The translations under genes were made by a program, and so were the position numbers. Below the pieces are notes generated by a model. That model was not told the DNA's origin. It worked only from the letters and a program-made list of their open reading frames with translations, and searched no databases. Shown one piece after another: positions 36,440 through 46,126 of a DNA stretch of 64,000 bases. Position 1 is the stretch's first letter. Each line of letters begins with the position of its first letter. This DNA is from JADJNY01 sp046349615 (GTDB lineage: Bacteria; Planctomycetota; UBA1135; GCA-002686595), in assembly GCA_046349615.1 (NCBI GenBank), contig JAXMBZ010000001.1:186001-250000 (forward strand). Reading direction: 5' to 3'.

Positions 36440-37486
36440 TCACCAGGTGATCGCGACCGCGTTCGACATGTTGAACGTCGCCGGCGGGCAGAAGGCCGCG
36501 GACGCGTTGCGGTAGTACGTCGCGTAGTACCCGGTGAGCCCGCTGCCCGGAGGCGTCGCGCCGCGCACGGACACGCTCGGATCGCCCGGCTCGGGGAACT
36601 GCGACGCGCCGCCGACGTTGATCTTCGTGCGCAGCCGGATGATCGCGCCCGAGAGGCACGACACGCCGTCGCCGAACACGGAGCCGGCGGCGTTCAAGCC
36701 GTCGCTCTTGAGGTAGATCGCGCTCGACGTCGAGGGCATCGACGAGCCCGTCAGCGTCACGCTGTCCGTCCCGGTGATCGAGTCGAGCTCCGTCCAACCC
36801 GTCGCGGAGAGCAGCGCTCCGCCCGCGTTCTGCGAGTTGCCGCAGCCGTGACCCGCCGCGCCGGTGTTGCCGCAGGGGCACGGCGTCGGCGTCGTCGCAC
36901 CGTCGCCGGCGCACACCGTGTCGCCGACCACGTTGTCGCTGACGAGGATCGTCTTCGTGTCGTCGGCGGTGGCGAGCTCCGCCATCGACGTGCTCGTCGG
37001 CACGATCGTCACGCCGATCGTGTCGGTCGTGCGCAGCGACCATTGCGTGCCGAAGTCGAAGTTGCCCATCGCGGTCGCGCAGCCGCAGAGCGGGAGCGGT
37101 CCGATGCCGGTCGCGCCGTAGTAGCAGGTGCCCGGGATGTAGCCCGCGCCGTTGTAGATCCCGTTGCAGGCCGACGACACGTGGCAGAAGCCGCCGAAGA
37201 AGCACGAGGGGCCGTTCAACGTGTTGAGCGGGCCGCTCGAGACCGTGGAGATGATCGTGCCGTTCAGCGTGAGGTGCAGATCGAAGTCGTAGTTCGAGGG
37301 GACCGGCACGTCGTCCGTCAGGAAGACCTCGACGGTCGCGAGCGCGCGCCAGGTGCCCGGCGGCGTGCCCGGGGGATGGACGATGCGGATGTCGCCGATG
37401 CGACGATTCCATTCGGCGTGGGCCGAGGGACCGAGGGCGAGGGCGGCGGCGGCGACGATCGACGTGGTGAGGAGGGCGCGGAGCAT
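36440..37486 (-). CDS. secreted protein with shared C-terminal module, paralogue B
   Basis: A 348-residue protein with a signal peptide (MLRALLTTSIVAAAALALGPSAHA). It shares IRIVHPPGTPPGT, the Cys-rich middle (CFFGGFCHVSSAC, LCGCAT) and the C-terminal module with the gene at 35016: CPCGNTG.AGHGCGNSQNAGG, IYLKSD, VFGDGVSCL, INVGGASQFPEPGDPSVSVRG, YYRNASAAFCPP, AITW. The C-terminal 130 residues are almost identical between the two, while the N-terminal domains diverge. This looks like a tandem duplication with a changing binding domain. ATG 37486 is preceded by AAGGAA. Probable surface or extracellular protein; ligand unknown. Confidence 0.85.
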   Translation of the reverse strand: MLRALLTTSIVAAAALALGPSAHAEWNRRIGDIRIVHPPGTPPGTWRALATVEVFLTDDVPVPSNYDFDLHLTLNGTIISTVSSGPLNTLNGPSCFFGGFCHVSSACNGIYNGAGYIPGTCYYGATGIGPLPLCGCATAMGNFDFGTQWSLRTTDTIGVTIVPTSTSMAELATADDTKTILVSDNVVGDTVCAGDGATTPTPCPCGNTGAAGHGCGNSQNAGGALLSATGWTELDSITGTDSVTLTGSSMPSTSSAIYLKSDGLNAAGSVFGDGVSCLSGAIIRLRTKINVGGASQFPEPGDPSVSVRGATPPGSGLTGYYATYYRNASAAFCPPATFNMSNAVAITW

Positions 37487-37679
37487 GGGAGGTTCCTTCG
37501 GGTGGAGGTTCGGGGTCCGTACCTCCCCACGTGGCGGCGCCGCGTTGCCGGTGGACAGGAAAGCGAGTCGACTTGCTCGATTCTCGATCGGGCGCCTCCC
37601 GGCGCGCGCCGCGGCCGGTCGAGGGCCCGTTCCGAAAGCGACCGAGAGCCCGCGCGCGCTCGGCCTGTCGCGGCCCGGG

Positions 37680-40600
37680 TCACCGCGGCGTGCGCGACGC
37701 CATCGGCAGACGTCCGGCCGCGAGCGCCGCTGCGGGCTCGAAGCGCCGCGCCTCGGCGAGCAGGTCGGCCGGCCACAAGCGGACCGTGCCGTCCGCCGAC
37801 GCCGTGACGATGCGCGTGCCGTCCGGCGACACGTCGACGTCCCACACCGCGTCGGTGTGGCCTTCGTACGCCGCGAAGCACTCGCGCCGTGTCGGATCCC
37901 AAACGCGCGCCGTGCGGTCGAGCGAGCCGGTGACGAAGCGGTTCGACTCGCGCGAGTAGGCGAGCGACGTCAGCGCGTTCACGTGGAACTGCCCGAACGA
38001 CTCGGAGAAGAGCACGTTCTTCATCGCGACGTTCGGCGCGTCGCGCTCGATCTGGAACAACGTGACGGAGTTGACCCACTTGCCCGTGCCGACGAGCTCG
38101 CGCCCGTCCTTCCCGAACGCGATGCGGCCGAGCGTCGGGGCACGCGCGGCGACGAGCGTCGCGCCCGTCGCGAGGTCGAGGAGCGGGTACTCCATGCTCT
38201 GGTACGAAGCGGCGAGCCGCGCCCCGGACGGGTCGAACGCGAGGTCGAACACGCGGTCGAGGTCGTAGCGCGGCGTCTTGAAGGGCTCCGTGCGCCAGCG
38301 GCGCGTCGCGAGCTCGCCCGCGCTCTCCGCGTGCAGGTCGAAGAGCACGACGCGCCGGTCGAGGCCGCCGGTCGCGAGCACGCTCCCGTCGGGCGAGAAG
38401 CGCGCGCACGTGAGCTCGCCTTCGTGGGCCGCGAGGTCGATCGTGCGCCCTGACGAGAGCTCGACGACGCGGACGCCGCCCACGCCGGACGGCAGGCACA
38501 CGAACACGCCGCGCGGGTCGAACGCGCCTGCGATGCCGGAATGGCTCTCGACGTCGTAGCGCGCGAGCTCGCGCCCGTCGCGCGCGTCGTACAGTCGCGC
38601 GCGGCCCGCGTCGTTCGTCGTCAACACGCGCGCGCCGTCCGGGTCGAAGCACGCGCCGATCAGCGGACGCGCGTCGTCGGCGGGCGCCGGGAGCGTGAGC
38701 AGGGCTGCGCCGTCGCGCGCGGACCACAGGCGCGCGGTGCCGTCCTTCGAAGCGCTCGCGATGCGCTCTCCGCGCGCGTCGAACCGCGCGGTGACGACCT
38801 CGCCGGCGTGCCCGCGCAGCACCTGCAGGAACGGGCGCTCGCCCGCGTACCACAGGTCGACTTGCGGCTTGCGCTGCCACGTCGCGATCCAGCGGCCGTC
38901 CTTGCTCCACGTGAGGGCCTGCACGGTGCGCGTGTCGCCGCGGCACGTGCGTTCGAGCATGCCGTTCTCGGCGCGGAAGATGCGCACGGCGCTGTCGTAC
39001 GCGACGGTCGCGAGGCGCGTGTCGTCGGGGCTGAACGCGATCCACACGACGGCGCGGCGATCGTGGCTCGGGAGTTCGTAGCGCGTCGCGCACGTTTCGA
39101 GGTCGATGACGCGAGCTCCGGCGTCGAACGCGACGGCGAGGCGCGAACCGTCGCGCGCGATGTCGACGGAGAGCGCGCGGCCGGGCATGCGCAGCTCGCG
39201 CGTCGACACGAGCTCGGGCCGCTCACCGTGGGAGAGCTCGAACACGCGCACGGTTCCGTCCGTCGACGCCGTCGCGATCCAGCGCAGGTCGCGCGAGGAC
39301 GCGATGCTGCGGACCTGGTCGGTGTGGCCGGCGAGCACGAGGAGCTCCTCCCCGGTGTTCGCGTCGAACAAGCGCGCCGTGCGGTCGCTCTCGGGCGTCG
39401 TGTGGTCCTCGACGGGCTCGCCCGAGCGCGTCAGCACGAACTTGCCGCCGACGACGAAGCGCGCTTCACTCAGGTTCCCCGTGTGTCCGGTCAGGCGACG
39501 GAGTTCGCGTCCCGTGCGCGCGTCCCACAAGATCGCGAGCCGATCGCGGCTCGCGGTGACGATCATCGCGCCGTCGGGGCTGAAGTCGGCCCAGTGGACC
39601 GCGCTCGTGTGGCCCGCGAGCACGATCGGTTCAGCGCTGGGCTCGCGCAACGAGTAGACGAACGCCTTGCCGGACTCGCACGCCACGACGACGTGCGTCC
39701 CGTCCGGCGAGAACCTACCGCACTGGAGCGGGCCCGATCGGCCGTCGAACTGCGCGATCTGCTCGCCGGACTCCGGATCCCACAAGCGCGCGAACCCGTC
39801 GTCGCACGCGGTGAGGACGCGGTCGCTCGTCGGGGAGACGTCGACCTGGTTGCCGTGACCGCCCTCCCACACGAGGAGCTGCTTCTGGTAGAGCGCGTCG
39901 AGCGCCTTGAGCAGCATGCGATTGCTCTCGAAGCCCGGCTCGCGCTCGCCGGCCTGGATCGCGCAGTGGAGCGCGGAGAGGGGAAAGAGCCCGAGCATCG
40001 TCGCGGCCTGGTCCCGGTAGAACGCGGCCTCGTAGAGCCCGAGCGCCTGCTCCTTCCTGTTGCGCTCCTCGCCGACGCGTCGCAGGAGCACGAGCGCGAC
40101 GCCGAGCGCGATCGAGAGCGCTGCGATCGAGCCGATCGTCGCCGTCGCGAGCACGGGGTTGCGCTGCGACCAGCGCGTGAGTTTGAGCAACGGACCCGCG
40201 GGCCGCGCGCGGATCGGCTCGTACTCGCGCACGCGCCGCAGCTCCTCCGCGAATTCGAGCGCGGTCGCGTAGCGGCGCGCGACGTCCTTCTCGAGGGCGG
40301 TTTCGAGCACGATCGCGAGGTCGTTCGGCAGCGCGGGGTTCGCGCGCAGCGGCGACGGCATCGGCGAGCGCCGGATCGCGTCGGCGAGTGCGCCGGTCGT
40401 GTCGCCTTGGAACGGACGCTCGAGCGTCAGGCACTCGTAGAGCACGACGCCGAGCGAGTACACGTCCGTGCGACGGTCGACGTTCTTCCCGCTCTCGAGC
40501 TGCTCGGGCGAGATGTACGCGGGTGTGCCGAACACTTCGTCGCTGCGAGTCAGGTGCACGCTCTCCTCTTCGTCGCCGCGCGCGAGCCCGAAGTCGAGGA

Positions 40601-41363
40601 TCACGGGCGAGCCGTCCGTCGACACCATGATGTTGCCGGGTTTCACGTCGCGGTGGACGACGCCGGCTTCGTGCGCGGCGTGGAGCGCGCGCGCCGCCTT
40701 CTCGAAGAAGACGAGCGCCTCGGCGAGCTCGAGCGCGCGCGCGGGCGCGAGCAGACGCGACGCGCTCGTCGGCGTGGCGCCCGTCGAGTGCGAGCTCGAG
40801 TCGTCGCGCTCCTCCTTCGCGCGCGAGAGCGCCGCGGCGAGCGTCTCGCCCTCGACGTAGCGCATCGCGATGTACGGCGTGTCACCCTCGAGGTCCGCGT
40901 CGAGGATCGTGCAGATGCCCGGGTGGTCGAGACGCGAGACGATCGCGGCCTCGCGGCGGAAACGCGTGCGCCGGCCTTGCGACACGCTCGCGAGCGAGAG
41001 ACTCAGCACCTTGAGCGCGACGGTGCGATCGAGGCGCGTGTCGAGCGCGCGATAGACGGTGCCTTGGCCGCCGCGTCCGAGCACGTCGAGGATGCGATAG
41101 GGTCCGATCGTCTCGGGCCGCGCGCGCTTCGCGGCGGGCGTCGCGGCGCTCGCGCGCGACGGCACGTGCGTTCCGTCCGCGGTCGGCTCGAACCCGAGCG
41201 CGCGGCTCGTCGAAAGGTACTCGCGCGCGACGAGCTCCTCGTGCCCCGGAAAGCGCCCGAGGTAGTGCGCGAGCGGCTTCAAACGACCTTCGGCGCCGTC
41301 CGCGAGGAGCTGATCGGCGAGATCGAAGAGGATCGAAGCGCTGCTGTCGCTCGAGTCGAGCAT
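37680..41363 (-). CDS. membrane serine/threonine protein kinase with WD40 propeller(s)
   Basis: A 1227-residue protein. An N-terminal region of about 85 residues is followed by a complete Hanks-type kinase domain (about 88-390): glycine loop GRGGQG (96-101), Lys118 in VALKVL, catalytic HRDVKPGN (Asp239), DFG (257-259) and GTPAYISPEQ. A membrane segment lies at about 408-436. The C-terminal 780 residues contain about a dozen WD40-type repeats (FSPDG.., LWD..TG, LAGHT), enough for two propellers on the far side of the membrane. Such planctomycete kinases are usually paired with an ECF sigma factor; one lies divergently 341 bases away. The propeller probably senses or binds proteins. The ATG at 41363 is the only sensible start. 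Confidence 0.95.
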   Translation of the reverse strand: MLDSSDSSASILFDLADQLLADGAEGRLKPLAHYLGRFPGHEELVAREYLSTSRALGFEPTADGTHVPSRASAATPAAKRARPETIGPYRILDVLGRGGQGTVYRALDTRLDRTVALKVLSLSLASVSQGRRTRFRREAAIVSRLDHPGICTILDADLEGDTPYIAMRYVEGETLAAALSRAKEERDDSSSHSTGATPTSASRLLAPARALELAEALVFFEKAARALHAAHEAGVVHRDVKPGNIMVSTDGSPVILDFGLARGDEEESVHLTRSDEVFGTPAYISPEQLESGKNVDRRTDVYSLGVVLYECLTLERPFQGDTTGALADAIRRSPMPSPLRANPALPNDLAIVLETALEKDVARRYATALEFAEELRRVREYEPIRARPAGPLLKLTRWSQRNPVLATATIGSIAALSIALGVALVLLRRVGEERNRKEQALGLYEAAFYRDQAATMLGLFPLSALHCAIQAGEREPGFESNRMLLKALDALYQKQLLVWEGGHGNQVDVSPTSDRVLTACDDGFARLWDPESGEQIAQFDGRSGPLQCGRFSPDGTHVVVACESGKAFVYSLREPSAEPIVLAGHTSAVHWADFSPDGAMIVTASRDRLAILWDARTGRELRRLTGHTGNLSEARFVVGGKFVLTRSGEPVEDHTTPESDRTARLFDANTGEELLVLAGHTDQVRSIASSRDLRWIATASTDGTVRVFELSHGERPELVSTRELRMPGRALSVDIARDGSRLAVAFDAGARVIDLETCATRYELPSHDRRAVVWIAFSPDDTRLATVAYDSAVRIFRAENGMLERTCRGDTRTVQALTWSKDGRWIATWQRKPQVDLWYAGERPFLQVLRGHAGEVVTARFDARGERIASASKDGTARLWSARDGAALLTLPAPADDARPLIGACFDPDGARVLTTNDAGRARLYDARDGRELARYDVESHSGIAGAFDPRGVFVCLPSGVGGVRVVELSSGRTIDLAAHEGELTCARFSPDGSVLATGGLDRRVVLFDLHAESAGELATRRWRTEPFKTPRYDLDRVFDLAFDPSGARLAASYQSMEYPLLDLATGATLVAARAPTLGRIAFGKDGRELVGTGKWVNSVTLFQIERDAPNVAMKNVLFSESFGQFHVNALTSLAYSRESNRFVTGSLDRTARVWDPTRRECFAAYEGHTDAVWDVDVSPDGTRIVTASADGTVRLWPADLLAEARRFEPAAALAAGRLPMASRTPR

Positions 41364-41704
41364 GCGTGGACCGTCGTTCGATTCTATCCGCGCGCGAGCA
41401 CGCGGACGTCGAACTCGAACTCCGCTCCTCGGCGTCTATCGCGGACGTGACCACGAGCCGGCGGCCTTGCGCAGACGGGGCTCGCGACGGGCCCTTCCCG
41501 CGGCGTGGACGGTGATGCGGCGCGGTGCCGCACGCGGGGCGGGGCGAGGGCGCTCGGGGTCGACGAGCGCGGAGCCGCGCCGCGCGAGCTCCCGGGACCG
41601 AAGCGCTCGCCTCCGCGCCGCGCGCAGGTCTCGGGATCGGTTCGGAAAGGAGCGCGCGCCCGCGTCGCGGCGTAGAATGTCGCCGCGGACCGCGTCCGCC
41701 ATCG
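41364..41704. promoter_or_regulatory. 341-base divergent region between kinase and sigma factor
   Basis: No gene seen. It should hold promoters for both the WD40 kinase and the ECF sigma factor, possibly shared by their own regulon. I cannot assign an ECF-type promoter with confidence. Confidence 0.45.
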
Positions 41705-42298
41705 ATGTCCGAACGAGGCATTCCCGCACCGTCCGCCGGCTCCGGCGCGCCGAACTTCGAGGCGCTCTACGCCGATGTCGCGCCCGCGCTCTACGCGTGG
41801 GCCGAGCTCCGCATCCGGCCGCAGATGCGCGCGCGCCTCGATCCGCAGGACCTCGTGCAGGAAGTGTGGCTGCGCGGCATCCGCAACTTCGCGCGCTGGG
41901 ACGCGAACGAGTCGAGCTTCCGCGCGTGGATCTTCAAGATCGGCAAGAACGTGATGCTCGAGGCCGTGCGCGCGCTCCGCACCGAGAACGCGGCGATGCC
42001 CGGTTGGTCGCCGACGACGAAGATGCTCGCGCTCGACGGCGTGCCGCAGAGCGTGACGAGCTTCACGCAGCGCCTCGCGCGCGAGGACGCGGTGCGCGAG
42101 TTCCTCACGCAGGCGGGCGAGCTCGAGGAGCAGGACCGGATGATCCTCATCCACTGCGGACTCGAGGACGAGACCTGCGCCGAGGTCGCGACGAAGCTCG
42201 GGCTCACCGAGGACGCCGCGATCAAGCGTTGGCAGCGTCTCCGCGGCAAGCTGCGCGAGCGCCCGTGGGCGAACTCCCTGCTCGCGAACGGCGGTTGA
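41705..42298 (+). CDS. ECF-type RNA polymerase sigma factor
   Basis: A 197-residue protein. Region 2 is visible (YADVAPALYAWAELRIRPQMRARLDPQDLVQEVWLRG, FRAWIFKIGKNVMLEAVR). Region 4 is a helix-turn-helix (EEQDRMILIHCGLEDETCAEVATKLGLTEDAAIKRWQRLRGKL). No anti-sigma gene is adjacent; instead the divergent neighbour is a Ser/Thr kinase, matching ECF classes that are controlled by phosphorylation. I chose ATG 41705 (MSERG) because residues upstream in the same frame are low-complexity. The target regulon is unknown. Confidence 0.9.
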   Translation: MSERGIPAPSAGSGAPNFEALYADVAPALYAWAELRIRPQMRARLDPQDLVQEVWLRGIRNFARWDANESSFRAWIFKIGKNVMLEAVRALRTENAAMPGWSPTTKMLALDGVPQSVTSFTQRLAREDAVREFLTQAGELEEQDRMILIHCGLEDETCAEVATKLGLTEDAAIKRWQRLRGKLRERPWANSLLANGG

Positions 42299-42410
42299 GC
42301 GCGCGCGGAACGTCGCGACGGCGGTGCGGCGCGCGGCGGATCCCGCTGGAGCGCACGAGCGCGAGAAGGCCCGCTCCGACCCCGCGCTCGACGGGTATCC
42401 TCGGCGCCCC

Positions 42411-44648
42411 GTGATCGCACCGTTCCTCTTCCTCGCGCAGTCCGTGCTCGCGCTCCCCGCTCTCGGCGACGACTTCGCGGCGCGCGCGAAGCCCGTGCTC
42501 GAGAAGCACTGCGTCGCGTGCCATTCCGGCGACGACGCGGAGCGTGGTTTTCGCCTCGACGTGTTCGACGACGGCGCCGCCGCGGGCGCGAAGCCCGACG
42601 CGTGGGACAAGGTGCGCGAGCGCGTGCTCTCCGGCGACATGCCCCCCGCGAAGAAGCCGCGCCCCGCGAAGGCGGACGTCGACGCGCTCGTCGGGTGGAT
42701 CGACGCGCGCTTCCATCGGCTCCCCGACGGCGGCGTCGATCCGGGACGTCCGACGCTGCGCCGGCTCAATCGCGCGCAGTACGAGAACACGGTGCGCGAC
42801 CTCTTCGGCGTCGACTACCGCGCGGACGCGGAGTTCCCGAACGACGACGTCGGCTACGGCTTCGATTCGATCGGCGACGTGCTCGCGACGAGCGACGTGC
42901 TCTTCGAGAAGTACGTCCAGGCCGCCGAGACGATCGCGCGGGCGGCGATCGTGCTCGAGGATCCCGCGCATCCGCCCGTCGAGCGGCTCGACGGCGCTTC
43001 GCTCGAGAAATCCGAGGGCAACGGGCCCGCGGGCAAGGCGAGCGTGCTCTTCTCGAACAGCGAGATCCGTCTGCGCCGCACGCTCGCGCGCGACGGCGAG
43101 TACGTGCTGCGCATCCGCGCCGCGGGCGACCAGGCGGGACCGGACAAGGTGCGCATGGCCGTGCGCGTCGACGGCAAGGAAGTCGAACGCTTCGAGGTCG
43201 CGTGCGAGCGCGATGGTCGCGAGACGCACGTCGCGCGCCTGCGCCTCGACGCGGGCAAGCACGCGCTCGGCATCGCGTTCCTGAACGACTTCTACGACCC
43301 GAAGGCGACGGATCCGGGCGAGCGCGACCGCAACCTCCTCGTCGAGTGGGTCGAGCTCGAAGGCCCGCTCGATCCGCCGCGGCTCACGGAGTTCCAACGG
43401 CGACTCCTCGGCGACCCGAAGGCGGAGCGCCGCGCGGTGCTCGCCGAGCTCGTGAAGCGCGTGTGGCGCCGTCCCGCGCGCGCGGACGAGCTCGACCGGC
43501 TCGCGAAGCTCGCGCCGAAGGACGCGTCGGTCGCGTCCGCGGCGCGCGAAGCGCTCGTCGCGCTGCTCGTGTCGCCGAACTTCCTCTTCCGCGTCGAGGA
43601 CGACACCGGCCGGACCTCGAAGGGCGGCGTGCGCGCGCTCGACGACTGGGAGCTCGCGACGCGCCTCTCCTACTTCCTCTGGAACAGCACGCCCGACGAC
43701 GCGCTGCTCGCGCGCGCGGCGGCGAAGGAGCTCACGAAGCCCGACGTACTCACCGCCGAGGTCGAGCGCATGCTGCGCGATCCGCGCGCGACGGCGCTCG
43801 CGCGGGATTTCGCGCCGCAATGGCTCCAGATCCGCGCGCTCGAGCGCGTCGCGCCCGATCCGACGCGCTTCCCGAAGTTCGACGCGGGCCTGCGCGACGC
43901 GATGCGCGAGGAGACGGAGCTCTTCGTCGACGCGATCGTGCGCGAGCGACGGCCGGTGAGCGAGCTCCTCACCGCCGACTTCACCTTCTTGAACGAGGAA
44001 CTCGCCGCGCACTACGGCGTGCCCGGCGTGCACGGGAGCGAGATGCGGCGCGTGCGGCTCGAACCCGGCGCGCGCAACGGACTGCTCGGTCAAGGCTCGA
44101 TCCTGACCGTGACGAGCAACCCGACGCGCACGTCGCCGGTGAAGCGCGGCAAGTGGGTGCTCGACGCGCTGCTCGCGTCTCCGCCGCCGCCGCCGCCGCC
44201 GGGAGTGGGGGACTTGAACGAGTCGAAAGCCGCCGCCGAGTCGGCGACGCTGCGCGAACGCCTGCTCGAGCATCGGAAGAACCCGAGCTGCGGCGCGTGC
44301 CACGCCCGCCTCGATCCGCTCGGCTTCGGCCTCGAGAACTTCGACGCGACCGGCGCGTGGCGCGAGCGCGACGGCGCGTTCGCGATCGACGCGAGCGGGA
44401 CGCTGCCCGACGGCCGCTCGTTCACGGGCCCGGCGGAGCTGCGCACGACGCTCGCGCGCGACCCGCGCTTCCCGCGCGCGATCGCGAAGAAGCTCCTGAT
44501 CTACGCGCTCGGGCGCGGGCTGACGCCGGCGGACGATCCGTCGCTCGAGTCGATCCTCTCCCGCTGCACGCCCGACCCGACGCTTCCCGACCTGATCCAA
44601 GCGATCGTGCGCTCGAAGCCGTTCGTCGAGCGCCGCGTGACGCCGTGA
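42411..44648 (+). CDS. DUF1592-type dihaem planctomycete cytochrome protein
   Basis: A 745-residue protein. I prefer GTG 42411, which opens a signal peptide (IAPFLFLAQSVLALPALGDD), over ATG 42324, whose 29 extra residues are not secretory. The domain order is typical of planctomycete PSD1-like proteins: a cytochrome-like CVACH near the N-terminus (residues about 33-37), DUF1587 (LRRLNRAQYENTVRDLFG), a carbohydrate-binding-like beta domain, DUF1595/DUF1592 (DDWELATRLSYFLWNSTPDD), DUF1588 (NGLLGQGSILTVTSNPTRTSPVKRGKWV.D) and DUF1585 with a second haem motif CGACH. The biochemical role is not established. It is directly followed by a DUF1552 gene, as in most genomes that carry the family. Confidence 0.92.
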   Translation: MIAPFLFLAQSVLALPALGDDFAARAKPVLEKHCVACHSGDDAERGFRLDVFDDGAAAGAKPDAWDKVRERVLSGDMPPAKKPRPAKADVDALVGWIDARFHRLPDGGVDPGRPTLRRLNRAQYENTVRDLFGVDYRADAEFPNDDVGYGFDSIGDVLATSDVLFEKYVQAAETIARAAIVLEDPAHPPVERLDGASLEKSEGNGPAGKASVLFSNSEIRLRRTLARDGEYVLRIRAAGDQAGPDKVRMAVRVDGKEVERFEVACERDGRETHVARLRLDAGKHALGIAFLNDFYDPKATDPGERDRNLLVEWVELEGPLDPPRLTEFQRRLLGDPKAERRAVLAELVKRVWRRPARADELDRLAKLAPKDASVASAAREALVALLVSPNFLFRVEDDTGRTSKGGVRALDDWELATRLSYFLWNSTPDDALLARAAAKELTKPDVLTAEVERMLRDPRATALARDFAPQWLQIRALERVAPDPTRFPKFDAGLRDAMREETELFVDAIVRERRPVSELLTADFTFLNEELAAHYGVPGVHGSEMRRVRLEPGARNGLLGQGSILTVTSNPTRTSPVKRGKWVLDALLASPPPPPPPGVGDLNESKAAAESATLRERLLEHRKNPSCGACHARLDPLGFGLENFDATGAWRERDGAFAIDASGTLPDGRSFTGPAELRTTLARDPRFPRAIAKKLLIYALGRGLTPADDPSLESILSRCTPDPTLPDLIQAIVRSKPFVERRVTP

Positions 44649-44688
44649 TCCTTGCGCTGCGTCGACGCTCGGCGGACGATGGGGCGCG

Positions 44689-46026
44689 ATGAGCGCGCAC
44701 TTCGATCGCCGAACCGTGCTGCGCGGCGCCGGCGTCGCGCTCGCGTTGCCGATGTTCGACGCGTTTCTGCCCCGCACGCGCGGCGCGCCCGGGGAGCTCG
44801 GGGAGCGCGAGCGCCCGCGGCGCGTCGCCTGGCTCTACGTGCCGAACGGCGCGCACATGGACCTGTGGACGCCCGCGGCGGAGGGCGCGCTCGATGCGCT
44901 CCCGCCGACGCTCGCGCCGCTCGAGCCGTGGCGCGCGCAGACCCTCGTGCTCAGCGGCCTCGCGCTGGACAAAGCGCGCGCGAACGGCGACGGCGCCGGC
45001 GACCACGCGCGCGCCGCGGCCGCATTCCTCACCGGCGCGCAGCCCTTCAAGACCGACGGCGCCAACCTGCGCGCGGGTCCGTCCGTCGACCAGGTCGCCG
45101 CGCAGGCGATCGGGAACCGCACGCGTCTGCGCTCGCTCGAGATCGGCTGCGAAGGCGGCGCGCTGTCGGGCCAGTGCGACTCGGGCTACTCGTGCGCGTA
45201 CTCGAGCACGATCAGCTGGCGCTCCGCGTCGACGCCGCTGCCGAAGGAGACCGATCCGCGGCTCGTCTTCGAGCGCCTCTTCCTGGACGGCGCCGAGCTC
45301 ACGCCCGAGGAACGCGCCGAACGCGACCGCCGCCGCGCGAGCGTGCTCGACTTCGTGCGCGAGGACTCGAAGCGTCTCACGCAGCGCCTCGGCGCGAACG
45401 ACCAACGCAAGCTCGACGAATACGAGTCGAGCGTGCGCGAGCTCGAGCGGCGCATCGCCGCCGCGGCGAAGGACGGCGCCGCCGACGTGCAGCCGGGCGA
45501 GCGTCCGACCGCGAAGCCGAAGGACTACGCCGAGCACCTGCGGCTCATGAGCGACCTCCTCGTGCTCGCGTTCCGCACGGACACGACGCGCCTCGCGACG
45601 TTCCCGTTCGCGAACGAAGGCTCGAACCGCTCCTACGCGTTCCTCGGCGCGCCGGAGGGACACCACGACCTGTCGCACCACGGCAGCGAGCCGCAGAAGC
45701 TCGAGAAGCTCGCGAAGATCAACCGCTTCCACGTCGAAGCCCTCGCGCACCTCGTCGACCGCCTCGCGTCCGTCGACGAAGGCGGACGCACGCTGCTCGA
45801 CGACACGCTCGTCGTGTACGGCTCGGGCATCCGCGACGGGAACCGGCACGACCACGCGGACGTGCCGCTGCTGCTGATCGGCGGCGGCGCCTCCGGCGGA
45901 CGCCACGTGCGCGTCGCGGCCGAGACGCCGCTCGCGAACGTGCACGTCGCGGTGCTGCGGCGCCTCGGCGTCGACGCGGCGCGACACGGCGATTCGACGG
46001 GCGAGCTCTCCGGTCTCTGGCTCTGA
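44689..46026 (+). CDS. DUF1552 exported protein
   Basis: A 445-residue protein opening FDRRTVLRGAGVALALP, a Tat-like signal although only one Arg pair is present. Family features follow: RVAWLYVPNGAHMDLWTP, LVLSGLALDKA, GDHARAAAAFLTGAQP, SLEIGCE, CAYSSTISW and a C-terminal LLDDTLVVYGSGI.DGNRHDHADVPLLLIGGG. DUF1552 proteins are distantly related to DUF1501/sulfatase-like folds and are always linked to DUF1592 proteins; the pair is predicted to work together in the envelope. It lies 40 bases after that gene. Catalytic activity is unproven. Confidence 0.92.
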   Translation: MSAHFDRRTVLRGAGVALALPMFDAFLPRTRGAPGELGERERPRRVAWLYVPNGAHMDLWTPAAEGALDALPPTLAPLEPWRAQTLVLSGLALDKARANGDGAGDHARAAAAFLTGAQPFKTDGANLRAGPSVDQVAAQAIGNRTRLRSLEIGCEGGALSGQCDSGYSCAYSSTISWRSASTPLPKETDPRLVFERLFLDGAELTPEERAERDRRRASVLDFVREDSKRLTQRLGANDQRKLDEYESSVRELERRIAAAAKDGAADVQPGERPTAKPKDYAEHLRLMSDLLVLAFRTDTTRLATFPFANEGSNRSYAFLGAPEGHHDLSHHGSEPQKLEKLAKINRFHVEALAHLVDRLASVDEGGRTLLDDTLVVYGSGIRDGNRHDHADVPLLLIGGGASGGRHVRVAAETPLANVHVAVLRRLGVDAARHGDSTGELSGLWL

Positions 46027-46100
46027 AGCGGTCGCGCGTCGCCGCGGGCACGGTTCCGGCCTCGTTCGGCGGTGTCGACGTCCGGCGCCCCTGTGCGGGC

Positions 46101-46122
46101 TTGACGCCTGCTACAAGTGTAG
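46101..46122 (+). promoter_or_regulatory. BlaI-type operator next to a TTGACG box
   Basis: A perfect palindrome CTACA-AG-TGTAG (46111-46122) fits the TACA..TGTA half-sites bound by BlaI/MecI repressors. It lies five bases after TTGACG (46101-46106), a good -35 box, and just before the repressor gene. This strongly suggests autorepression. The transcript may be nearly leaderless because the first ATG is only four bases downstream. Confidence 0.7.
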
Positions 46123-46126
46123 TAGC

